Origin: Thiobacillus sp.
GTDB lineage: Bacteria; Pseudomonadota; Gammaproteobacteria; Burkholderiales; Thiobacillaceae
Assembly (NCBI GenBank): GCA_020216925.1
Contig: JAIWOL010000156.1
Location: 1-16,871 of the forward strand
Direction: 5' to 3'
DNA length: 16,871 nucleotides
The notes under the pieces are model-generated. The model saw nothing but the letters and a program-made list of their open reading frames with translations, made no database searches and had not been told where the DNA came from. This document shows positions 1 through 6,340 of the stretch, in pieces (the first letter of the stretch is position 1; each line of letters begins with the position of its first letter). The position numbers were made by a program, and so were the translations under genes.

Positions 1-772
1 GACCCTGGAACCGCGCGCGTACTACGTCTACGCCCCCTTCCGCAACCAGGCTGACATTCCCGTCTTCGACACGGCGCAGCTCGACTTCAGCTACGCGCAG
101 ATGTTCACCGAAAACCAGTTTATCGGCGGCGACCGCATCAACGATGCCAACCAGTTGACGCTGGCGCTTACCAGCCGCTTCGTCGAAAGCGGCACCGGGC
201 TGGAACGCCTCCAGGTCACGCTGGGGCAGCGTTATTACTTCAGTTCGCAGCAAGTCACGCTGCCGGGCATCGCCCCCCGCACCACCAACGCCACCGACCT
301 GCTCGCCGCCGTGGGCGGGCAAATCACGCGTGACTGGCGTATCGACGCGGCCTGGCAGCTGGATACCGAAACCGGCACCACCATCCGCCAGAACATCGGC
401 GCGTCGTATCGCCCCACCCCCGGCCGCGCGCTCAACCTCAGCTACCGCTTCATCGACCAGACCACCGAACAGGTCGATTTTTCCGGCCAGTGGCCACTTG
501 CGTCGCGCTGGTACGGCATGTTCCGCTACAACTATTCCATGCGCGACAACAAGCTGGTCGAAGGCCTGGCCGGGCTTGAATACAATGGCGGCTGCTGGGC
601 ATTGCGCGGTGTATTCCAGCGCCTTGCCACCAAGGAAGACCAGAGCACCGACGCGCTGTTCCTCCAGCTCGAATTGAACGGCATGGGCCGGATCGGCTCT
701 AACCCGCTCGATGTTTTGAAACTCAGTGTTCCCGGATACAGGCCTAGCAATGAACTCACATCCCTCCCCTGA
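1..772 (+). CDS. lptD: LPS-assembly protein LptD, C-terminal part (5' truncated)
   Basis: This is the 3' end of the gene for the outer-membrane beta-barrel that, with the lipoprotein LptE, inserts lipopolysaccharide into the outer leaflet. The reading frame is open from base 2 and gives about 256 residues before the TGA at 770-772. The stretch around bases 2-165 (LEPRAYYVYAPFRNQ, then PVFDTAQLDF and GGDRINDANQLT) is the typical LptD barrel signature. The remainder alternates short polar and aromatic segments, as transmembrane beta-strands do, and ends with the usual SNPLDVLK and VPGYRP region. The N-terminal OstA/LptA-like periplasmic domain and the promoter lie outside the window. The last 23 bases overlap the start of surA; lptD-surA adjacency is conserved in many Proteobacteria, and SurA assists LptD folding in E. 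coli. Confidence 0.96.
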   Translation, partial: TLEPRAYYVYAPFRNQADIPVFDTAQLDFSYAQMFTENQFIGGDRINDANQLTLALTSRFVESGTGLERLQVTLGQRYYFSSQQVTLPGIAPRTTNATDLLAAVGGQITRDWRIDAAWQLDTETGTTIRQNIGASYRPTPGRALNLSYRFIDQTTEQVDFSGQWPLASRWYGMFRYNYSMRDNKLVEGLAGLEYNGGCWALRGVFQRLATKEDQSTDALFLQLELNGMGRIGSNPLDVLKLSVPGYRPSNELTSLP

Positions 773-2060
773 CTGGCGTCGTCCGTTGCGGATGCTGGCG
801 CTGGCAGCCCTTGCCCTGTTTACCCTGCCCGGCCAGGCGGCTGTCACCGCGCTGGACCACATCGTCGCGGTCGTCAACAACGAAGTCATCACCCGCCAGG
901 AACTCGACCGTCGCTATCAGGAAGTGGCGCGCAACCTGGCGCGCCAGAACACGCCGCTGCCGCCCCGCAGCGTGCTCGAAAAACAGTTGCTCGAACGCAT
1001 GATCACCGAACTGGCCTTGCAGCAGCATGCCCGCAGCACCGGAGTTCGGGTCGATCCGGCGCAGGTCGAACGCGCCCTTCAGCGCATCGCCGCGCAGAAC
1101 AATCTCGACCTGCCCGGCCTGCAGGCGGCACTGGCACAGCAGGGCCAGAGCCTCGAAGCAATGCGCGCCACCATCCGCAACGAAATCCTGGTGGCCCGCG
1201 CGCGCGAACGCGATGTCGACAACCGGCTGTCGATCTCCGACGCCGAAATCGAAGGCTACCTGCAAACCCAGGCGCAGCAAGGCACCGAAACCGAATACAA
1301 CTTTGCGCACATTCTCGTCACGGTGCCTGAAAATGCCTCGCCCGAAACCATCCAGGCGCGTCGCGCTCGCGCCGAAGAAGTGATCGACCAGCTTGCCAGG
1401 GGCGCAGACTTCGGCCAGCTGTCCGCCAGCTATTCCGATGCGCCCAATGCCCTGCAGGGCGGCGCGTTTGGCTGGCGCGAGGCCGGTAAGATTCCCGCCC
1501 TGTTTGCCGAGGCACTGAAGCCGCTCAAACCCGGCGAGGTGGCGCCCCTGCTGAAGAGCAGCAACGGCTTCCACATCCTCAAGCTCTACGACAAGCGCGG
1601 CCTCGACGTCGACTTGAGCGTGACGCAGACCCGCGCCCGCCACATCCTCATCAAAACCAACGAGATCACCTCCGAGGCCGATGCGAAAAACCGCCTGCTG
1701 CAACTGAAGGAACGCATCGACAACGGCGCCAAGTTCGACGAGCTCGCCCGCCTGCATTCGGAAGACGCCAGTGCCTCCAAAGGCGGCGATCTCGGCTGGC
1801 TCAATCCCGGCGATACCGTGCCGGAATTCGAGAAGGCGATGAACGCACTGAAACCCGGCGAGGTGAGCCAACCGATCCAGTCGCCGTTCGGCTGGCACCT
1901 CATCCAGGTGCTGGAGCGGCGCGACCAGGATGTGACGCAGGAGCGCCAGAAACTGCTCGCGCGCCAGGCCATCCGCGAGCGCAAGGGCGAGGAAGCCTTC
2001 CAGGACTGGGTGCGCCAGATCCGTGATTCGGCCTACGTCGAGCTGCGTCCGATTGACTAA
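750..2060 (+). CDS. surA: Periplasmic peptidyl-prolyl isomerase / chaperone SurA
   Basis: SurA escorts unfolded outer-membrane proteins, LptD among them, across the periplasm to the BAM complex. I chose the ATG at 750 (436 aa), which has a CAGG about 7 bases upstream. A GTG at 726 would only add eight residues, and an ATG at 792 would leave a shorter signal peptide. Residues 15-31 form a signal peptide (MLALAALALFTLPGQA, cleavage near QA-AV). The SurA N-terminal domain follows (LDHIVAVVNNEVITRQEL at about 35-52). Then come two parvulin domains, about 182-283 (FAHILV, GGAFGW, GFHILKL) and 292-392 (ARHILIK, GGDLGWL, FGWHLIQV), and a C-terminal helix. Length and domain order match E. coli SurA (428 aa). 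The start overlaps lptD by 23 bases and the stop overlaps the inferred pdxA start, so translational coupling is likely. Confidence 0.96.
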   Translation: MNSHPSPDWRRPLRMLALAALALFTLPGQAAVTALDHIVAVVNNEVITRQELDRRYQEVARNLARQNTPLPPRSVLEKQLLERMITELALQQHARSTGVRVDPAQVERALQRIAAQNNLDLPGLQAALAQQGQSLEAMRATIRNEILVARARERDVDNRLSISDAEIEGYLQTQAQQGTETEYNFAHILVTVPENASPETIQARRARAEEVIDQLARGADFGQLSASYSDAPNALQGGAFGWREAGKIPALFAEALKPLKPGEVAPLLKSSNGFHILKLYDKRGLDVDLSVTQTRARHILIKTNEITSEADAKNRLLQLKERIDNGAKFDELARLHSEDASASKGGDLGWLNPGDTVPEFEKAMNALKPGEVSQPIQSPFGWHLIQVLERRDQDVTQERQKLLARQAIRERKGEEAFQDWVRQIRDSAYVELRPID

Positions 2061-3027
2061 GCCGCTGCCCGTCATCGCGCTGACCGCTGGCGAGCCCGCC
2101 GGCATCGGGCCCGATCTCGCCGTTGCGCTGGCGCAGCGCGCGCTGCCCTGCCGCCTCACCGTGCTGGGCGACGCCGGGGTGCTGGCGGCCCGTGCGTCGC
2201 GGCTCGGCGTCGCCGTCACGCTCGACACCGGCGAAGCCATACCGCCGCATCGCCCCGGCCACCTGCACGTCCGCCACATTCCCGTTGCCACGCCTGTCGC
2301 CCCCGGCGTGCTCGACCCGCACAACAGCGCGCACGTGCTGGCCCTGCTCGACGCGGGACTGGCCGGCTGCCTGAACGGCGCGTATCACGCCATGGTCACC
2401 GCACCGGTCCACAAGGGCGTGATCAACGATGCCGGCTTCACCTTCACCGGCCACACCGAATACCTCGCCGACCACAGCGGCACGCCGCGCGTGGTAATGA
2501 TGCTCGCCGGCGGCGGCTTGCGCGTGGCGCTCGCCACCACCCACCTGCCGCTGCGCGAGGTGGCCGACGCCATCACGCAGCCGCTGCTGGTCGAAGTCCT
2601 CCGGATTCTGGATGCCGACCTCAGATCGAAATTTGGCATCGCGCAGCCGCGCATCGCGGTGGCCGGCTTGAACCCGCACGCCGGCGAATCCGGCCATCTC
2701 GGACGCGAGGAAATCGAGGTGATCGAACCCGTGCTCGACTTCCTGCGCGGCGAAGGGCTCACGCTCGTCGGCCCGCTGCCCGCCGACACCCTGTTCTCGC
2801 GCATCCGCCAGGAACCCTGCGACGCCGTGCTTGCCATGTACCACGACCAGGGCCTGCCGGTGCTCAAGCACGCCAGCTTCGGCGAAGGCGTGAACGTCAC
2901 CCTGGGGCTGCCCTTCATCCGCACCTCGGTCGACCACGGCACCGCGCTCGATCTCGCCGGCACCGGTCGCGCCGAAGCCGGCAGCCTGATTGCGGCGATC
3001 GACATGGCGCTGGCGATGCGTGGCTAG
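2053..3027 (+). CDS. pdxA: 4-hydroxythreonine-4-phosphate dehydrogenase PdxA
   Basis: PdxA oxidises 4-phosphohydroxy-L-threonine in the DXP-dependent pathway to pyridoxal 5'-phosphate; it is a cytoplasmic, metal-dependent dimer. I prefer the TTG at 2053 (325 aa), because the product then begins MTKPLPVIALTAGEPAG, in line with the family, and the TTG overlaps the surA stop region (2058-2060). A GTG at 2023 would add ten residues encoded inside surA. Visible motifs are AGEPAGIGP (12-20), the metal-ligand histidines in TTHLPL (H164), NPHAGE (H209) and YHDQG (H264), and a C-terminal DHGTALDLAGTG. These histidines sit two residues from the positions I recall for E. coli PdxA (166, 211, 266). No clear Shine-Dalgarno is seen before the TTG, so it is probably read by coupling from surA. 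Confidence 0.95.
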   Translation: MTKPLPVIALTAGEPAGIGPDLAVALAQRALPCRLTVLGDAGVLAARASRLGVAVTLDTGEAIPPHRPGHLHVRHIPVATPVAPGVLDPHNSAHVLALLDAGLAGCLNGAYHAMVTAPVHKGVINDAGFTFTGHTEYLADHSGTPRVVMMLAGGGLRVALATTHLPLREVADAITQPLLVEVLRILDADLRSKFGIAQPRIAVAGLNPHAGESGHLGREEIEVIEPVLDFLRGEGLTLVGPLPADTLFSRIRQEPCDAVLAMYHDQGLPVLKHASFGEGVNVTLGLPFIRTSVDHGTALDLAGTGRAEAGSLIAAIDMALAMRG

Positions 3028-3047
3028 GGGTTGGCCGCAGGGCGGCG

Positions 3048-3125
3048 CTGCGTCGGGAAAGTATTCCCGACCTACTGTAACGTCAGCTGCGTCGGAAAAG
3101 TATTCCCGACCTACTGTAACGTCAG
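3048..3125. repeat. Two tandem 39-bp repeat units with an internal hairpin
   Basis: Unit 1 is 3048-3086 and unit 2 is 3087-3125. They abut exactly and differ at one base (GTCGGGAA in unit 1, GTCGGAAA in unit 2). Unit 1 holds a perfect inverted repeat with GTCGGGAA and TTCCCGAC arms around AGTA (3053-3072); unit 2 has one mismatch in the stem. Each unit ends in CTACTGTAACGTCAG, and after unit 2 the next bases make CTACTG-N6-CAGTAG (3110-3127). The pair lies between the pdxA stop and the ksgA start, the only sizeable gap in this gene run. There is no T-run after the stems, so a simple terminator is unlikely. I cannot match the unit to a named repeat family. It could be a dispersed intergenic repeat, an operator or an mRNA processing site. 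Confidence 0.9.
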
Positions 3126-3178
3126 TAGCGCCTGGCGTCCGGGACAAGGACGGTCATCCATTACGGAAAACTCAGTAG

Positions 3179-3946
3179 ATGCACACCCCCCGCAAACGCT
3201 TCGGCCAGAACTTCCTCATCGACGACGGCGTCATCCACGCCATCGTCAACGCCATCCGGCCGCAACCGGGCGAAACCGTCGTCGAGATCGGCCCCGGCCT
3301 CGGCGCGCTCACGCGACCGCTGCTCGAAGGCCTGCCGCACCTGCACGCGGTCGAACTCGACCGCGACATTGTCGCACGCCTCGCCCGGGCCTGGCCCGCC
3401 GAGCGGCTCACCGTGCATAGCTGCGACGCGCTGAAGTTCGATTTCGGTTCGCTGGGACGCGACCTGCGCATCATCGGCAACCTGCCCTACAACATCTCCA
3501 CTCCGCTGCTGTTCCATCTGCTGGGATACGCCGCGCAGATCCGCGACATGACCTTCATGCTGCAAAAGGAAGTGGTCGAGCGCATGGTCGCCACGCCGGC
3601 CACCTCCGACTACGGTCGCCTGTCGGTCATGCTGCAGCGCCGATTCCACATGGAATGGCTGCTCGACGTGCCCCCCGCCGCCTTCGACCCGCCGCCCAAG
3701 GTCGATTCCGCCGTGGTGCGCCTCATCCCCAAAACGCCCGCCGAGATCGCGCCGCTCGACGAAACCCTGTTCGCGCGCGTCGTCGCCGCCGCCTTCTCGC
3801 AGCGGCGCAAAACGCTCAGGAACACGCTGGGTGGAATGCTGAAGCCGGCGGATTTCGCGGCGCTGGGGATCGATGCGGGCCTGCGTGCGGAGGCGCTGCC
3901 GCTGCAGGATTACGAACGAATCGCGCGCTGCCTGATGAAAGCCTGA
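3179..3946 (+). CDS. ksgA: 16S rRNA (adenine1518/1519-N6)-dimethyltransferase KsgA/RsmA
   Basis: KsgA dimethylates two adjacent adenines in the 3'-terminal hairpin of 16S rRNA late in 30S assembly, using S-adenosylmethionine; its loss gives kasugamycin resistance. The 255-aa product starts [13 protein letters not shown], the family's normal opening. It has SAM-binding motif I EIGPGLG (36-42), the acidic loop at VELDRD (58-63), the catalytic NLPYNIS (101-107, motif IV) and the C-terminal [11 protein letters not shown] element that contacts rRNA. Its ATG directly follows a TAG (3176-3178) that closes a chance frame. Only a weak purine stretch (ACGGAAAA, about 3162-3169) serves as ribosome site. 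pdxA-ksgA order is as in E. coli, but the apaG-apaH genes that follow there are absent. It converges on gloA. Confidence 0.97.
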   Translation: MHTPRKRFGQNFLIDDGVIHAIVNAIRPQPGETVVEIGPGLGALTRPLLEGLPHLHAVELDRDIVARLARAWPAERLTVHSCDALKFDFGSLGRDLRIIGNLPYNISTPLLFHLLGYAAQIRDMTFMLQKEVVERMVATPATSDYGRLSVMLQRRFHMEWLLDVPPAAFDPPPKVDSAVVRLIPKTPAEIAPLDETLFARVVAAAFSQRRKTLRNTLGGMLKPADFAALGIDAGLRAEALPLQDYERIARCLMKA

Positions 3947-3960
3947 GGAAGCCGCCTCAG
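3943..3960. terminator. Inverted repeat spanning both stop codons of convergent ksgA and gloA
   Basis: CTGAGG (3943-3948) and CCTCAG (3955-3960) are perfect 6-bp inverted arms around AAGCCG. The left arm holds the ksgA TGA (3944-3946) and the right arm holds, on the - strand, the gloA TGA (3957-3959). A palindromic GGCGCC follows at about 3966. No T-tract flanks either side, so this would be at most a weak bidirectional terminator or mRNA 3'-end hairpin. The inverted repeat is seen directly; the terminator role is inference. Confidence 0.35.
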
Positions 3961-4373
3961 TCGCTGGCGCCAGCCTGCGTCCAGCCCGCCGTCCCCTTCT
4001 GGATGAATTCGATGGGATAGCCGTCCGGGTCTTCGATGAAGGCGATGACGGTGCTGCCGTGCGACATCGGCCCGGCCGGACGCAGCACTTTGCAGCCCTG
4101 TGCGGCGGCAGCGGCGACCGCGCCGTGGATGTCGTCCACCTCCAGCGCGATGTGGCCGTAACCGGTGCCGCGCTCGTATTCCGACACGCCCCAGTTGTAA
4201 GTGAGTTCGAGCACGCACGCCTTGTCTTCCGTGTCGTAGCCGACGAAGGCCAGCGTGAACTTGCCGCCCGGATAATCCTTGCGGCGCAGCAGTTTCATGC
4301 CGAGCACGCGGGTGTAGAAGTCGATGGAACGGTCGAGATCGCCGACGCGCAGCATGGTGTGAAGCAGTCGCAT
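3957..4373 (-). CDS. gloA: Lactoylglutathione lyase (glyoxalase I)
   Basis: GloA converts the hemithioacetal of methylglyoxal and glutathione to S-lactoylglutathione, detoxifying methylglyoxal in the cytoplasm. The chosen start (ATG at 4373-4371, 138 aa) gives [20 protein letters not shown], the canonical beginning, and has GAGG 9 bases upstream. That GAGG overlaps the TGA of the ygjP-like gene, so the two are likely translated together. The frame stays open upstream to 4697, but that part is antisense noise and does not belong to the protein. The metal ligands H5, E56, H74 and E122 fall exactly where E. coli GloA has them. The length is close to the usual 130-140 aa. It is the last gene of the - strand operon starting at glyQ. 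Confidence 0.96.
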   Translation of the reverse strand: MRLLHTMLRVGDLDRSIDFYTRVLGMKLLRRKDYPGGKFTLAFVGYDTEDKACVLELTYNWGVSEYERGTGYGHIALEVDDIHGAVAAAAAQGCKVLRPAGPMSHGSTVIAFIEDPDGYPIEFIQKGTAGWTQAGASD

Positions 4374-4383
4374 TGATGTGTCC

Positions 4384-5064
4384 TCAAATCCGGAAAAAAG
4401 TGTCGCCCATCCGGCGCAAGGCCGCACGTCGCGCCCGGGCGTCGGCGCACAGTTCGCTGACCTGCGCCCAGAAACGCGGCGAGTGGTCGAGGTGGACGAG
4501 ATGCGCCAGTTCGTGCGCGGCGACGTAGTCGATGAGGGAAAGCGGAGCCTGCGCCAGCCGCCAGTTGAGGCGGATGTGGCCTCGCCGGGTACAGCTGCCC
4601 CACTGGGTGCGCGCATCGGACAGGGTGAAGCGGGACGGCATGCGGCCGAGTCGGCGCGCCAGCCGTTGCAGCCGCCAGGCAAGCAGCCGTTCGGCACGCC
4701 GGATCAGCCAGTCGCGCGCGAGTTGATGCGGGTCGGCTCCCGGCTCGGCATATAGATGCAGCACCCGGCCCTGTCGGCAAGCCTCCCGGAACAGCGCAAC
4801 GTGGAGTTCAAGCCTGAGCGTCTGGCCCAGATACGTAATGGCCATCTCGCGTGCGGCCGCCCCGCGCGGCGCACGCGCCTGCATCTTGTGCCAGGCCCGC
4901 ATCAGCCAGTCATGCTGGCGCAGCACATAGGTTTCGATTTCGTCGCGCGGCGTCCACACCGGCGCGTGGATGCGCACTTCCTGCGCCGTCACGGTCAGCC
5001 CCAGCGTGCGGCGACGCCGCGAGCGGCGCAGCCGAAAGGGCACGGCGGCCGCGCCGAGCTGCAA
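4384..5064 (-). CDS. YgjP-like (DUF45/WLM family) zinc metallopeptidase domain protein
   Basis: The 226-aa product carries the HExxH zinc site HELAH (184-188) followed by HLDHSPRFW, in which H194 is the probable third ligand. Before it lies the family's WGSC...IRLNWRL block (155-170). The N-terminus ([17 protein letters not shown]) is a basic stretch usual for these proteins. No signal peptide or membrane segment is seen, so it should be cytoplasmic. The family resembles SprT-type metallopeptidases, but the substrate is unknown to me. The start is a TTG (5064-5062), 7 bases after the plsC stop and without a good Shine-Dalgarno; a GTG seven codons further in is an alternative. It lies between plsC and gloA, an arrangement I recall from other Betaproteobacteria. 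Confidence 0.88.
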   Translation of the reverse strand: MQLGAAAVPFRLRRSRRRRTLGLTVTAQEVRIHAPVWTPRDEIETYVLRQHDWLMRAWHKMQARAPRGAAAREMAITYLGQTLRLELHVALFREACRQGRVLHLYAEPGADPHQLARDWLIRRAERLLAWRLQRLARRLGRMPSRFTLSDARTQWGSCTRRGHIRLNWRLAQAPLSLIDYVAAHELAHLVHLDHSPRFWAQVSELCADARARRAALRRMGDTFFRI

Positions 5065-5071
5065 GAGGCCG

Positions 5072-5794
5072 CTATTGGCGCGCGGCAGCAGCGGGCAACC
5101 TCGTCATTTCGGTTTCGATCCAGGCCTCGACCGCGCGGGTGAGTTCGGCGGCGCTTTTGCCGCTGCTATCGATCGTCGGACCGATGCGCACGGTGACGGT
5201 ACCGGGGCGTTTGATGAACGCATTCCTCGGCCAGACCTCACCCGCGTTGTGCGCAACCGGCACGATGGGCGCCCCGGTCTCGGCCGCCAGCCAGCCGCCG
5301 CCGATACCGTATTTGCCTTTTTCGCCCGGCGCGACGCGCGTGCCTTCGGGAAACACCAGCACCCAGAATCCCGCCGCAAGTTTCTCGCGCCCCTGCGTCA
5401 CGATCTGCTTCAGGGCCTCGCGCCCGGCAGCGCGGTCGATGGCGATGGGGTTGAGCAGACGGAACGCCCAGCCGAAGAAGGGGATTTTCAGCAGTTCCTG
5501 CTTGATCACCGGCGACACCGGCGGAAACAGGCAGAGAAACGCCACCGTCTCCCAGGCCGACTGGTGCTTGGCAAGAATGATCGCCGGCGTTGCCGGCAGA
5601 TGTTCAATGCCTTCCACCACATAGCGAATGCCCAGCACGCCGCGCGCCAGCCAGATCAGCGCGTGGTTATAGCGGGTGATGGTGCGGTAGCGCGCGTGTG
5701 CCGAAAACGGAAAGGTGAAGAACGCAACCACGCTGAAGAAAATGGTGAGCCCTGTCTGCAACAGCGCGAACAGCAGCGAACGAAACAGATTCAT
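5072..5794 (-). CDS. plsC: 1-acyl-sn-glycerol-3-phosphate acyltransferase PlsC
   Basis: PlsC transfers an acyl group to lysophosphatidic acid, making phosphatidic acid, the precursor of all membrane phospholipids. The ATG (5794-5792) overlaps the gmhB stop in an ATGA, giving 240 aa. The frame stays open upstream to 6256, but that part lies inside gmhB and is rejected. Residues 7-30 form an N-terminal hydrophobic anchor. The acyltransferase box reads KHQSAWE (76-82), so it is H77-x4-E82, not the textbook H-x4-D. The phosphate-binding box is FPEGTR (148-153), and GAPIVPVAHN (174-183) matches the fourth conserved block. H-x4-E forms occur in proteobacterial relatives as far as I recall, so I still call it active. 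A homologous lyso-ornithine lipid acyltransferase is a less likely alternative. Confidence 0.92.
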   Translation of the reverse strand: MNLFRSLLFALLQTGLTIFFSVVAFFTFPFSAHARYRTITRYNHALIWLARGVLGIRYVVEGIEHLPATPAIILAKHQSAWETVAFLCLFPPVSPVIKQELLKIPFFGWAFRLLNPIAIDRAAGREALKQIVTQGREKLAAGFWVLVFPEGTRVAPGEKGKYGIGGGWLAAETGAPIVPVAHNAGEVWPRNAFIKRPGTVTVRIGPTIDSSGKSAAELTRAVEAWIETEMTRLPAAAARQ

Positions 5795-6330
5795 GCGGCA
5801 GCCAGTACGTGTTCCGCCGCCGCGGCAAGATCGTCGAACACCAGGGTGTCCTGCGGCAGACCGCCCGCTGCAAGCGTGCGTTCGCCCTTGCCGGTTTTGA
5901 CCAGCAGCGGACGCGCGCCCACGCTCACCGCCGCCTGAAGGTCGCGCAGCGAATCGCCCACCGACGGCACGCCCCTGAGGTCGCAGCCATAACGCGCGGC
6001 AATTTCGTGCAGCATCCCGGCGCGGGGTTTGCGGCATGCACAGTGCATTTCGGACGAATGCGGGCAATAGAACACGGCTTCGATGCGCCCCCCCGCTGCG
6101 GCCACCGCCTTGTGCATTTTGGCGTGGATGGCGTTCAAGGTGGCTATTTCGAACAGTCCGCGCGCCAGCCCCGATTGATTGGTGGCCACCGCCACGTGCC
6201 AGCCCTCGCGCGTCAGCCGCGCAATCGCCTCCAGGCTGCCGGGGATCGGCTTCCACTCCTCCGGCGATTTGATGAACTGGTCGGAGTCGAAATTGATGAC
6301 GCCGTCGCGGTCGAGGATGATGAGCTTCAT
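5791..6330 (-). CDS. gmhB: D-glycero-beta-D-manno-heptose-1,7-bisphosphate 7-phosphatase GmhB
   Basis: GmhB removes the C7 phosphate from heptose bisphosphate on the route to ADP-heptose for the LPS inner core. The 179-aa HAD-superfamily protein shows motif I DRDGVIN (7-13, with D7 as nucleophile and D9 as acid/base), motif II TNQSG (50-54), the RKPRAG segment (100-105) with the motif III lysine, and motif IV VGDSLRD (124-130). A structural zinc site is formed by C89, H91, C97 and C99. It sits 10 bases downstream of glyS, and its TGA overlaps the plsC ATG. The bases before the ATG hold no strong Shine-Dalgarno. glyQS-gmhB-plsC is a common betaproteobacterial order. A histidinol-phosphatase of the same family is possible but less likely in this context. 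Confidence 0.95.
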   Translation of the reverse strand: MKLIILDRDGVINFDSDQFIKSPEEWKPIPGSLEAIARLTREGWHVAVATNQSGLARGLFEIATLNAIHAKMHKAVAAAGGRIEAVFYCPHSSEMHCACRKPRAGMLHEIAARYGCDLRGVPSVGDSLRDLQAAVSVGARPLLVKTGKGERTLAAGGLPQDTLVFDDLAAAAEHVLAAA

Positions 6331-6340
6331 GGTTCGGAGT

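Noticed and set aside
756..2324. 522-codon open frame on the - strand opposite surA and pdxA
   Set aside because: It is antisense to two well-identified genes, has no family motif I recognise and has the composition expected from third-position GC bias on the opposite strand.
3048..3125. CRISPR-like repeat
   Set aside because: The two units abut with no spacer, there are only two of them, and no cas gene is present.
1900..3147. 415-codon open frame on the - strand opposite pdxA
   Set aside because: It mirrors pdxA codons and begins inside the 39-bp repeats; no domain is visible.
2990..3178. 62-codon + strand frame that reads through both 39-bp repeats and stops one base before ksgA
   Set aside because: It starts inside pdxA without a ribosome site. 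The repeat length is a multiple of three, so any open frame would repeat; no sign of protein selection.
3957..4697. Extended 246-aa form of gloA
   Set aside because: The first 108 residues are antisense or out-of-frame to the ygjP-like gene; the family start and GAGG ribosome site place the real ATG at 4373.
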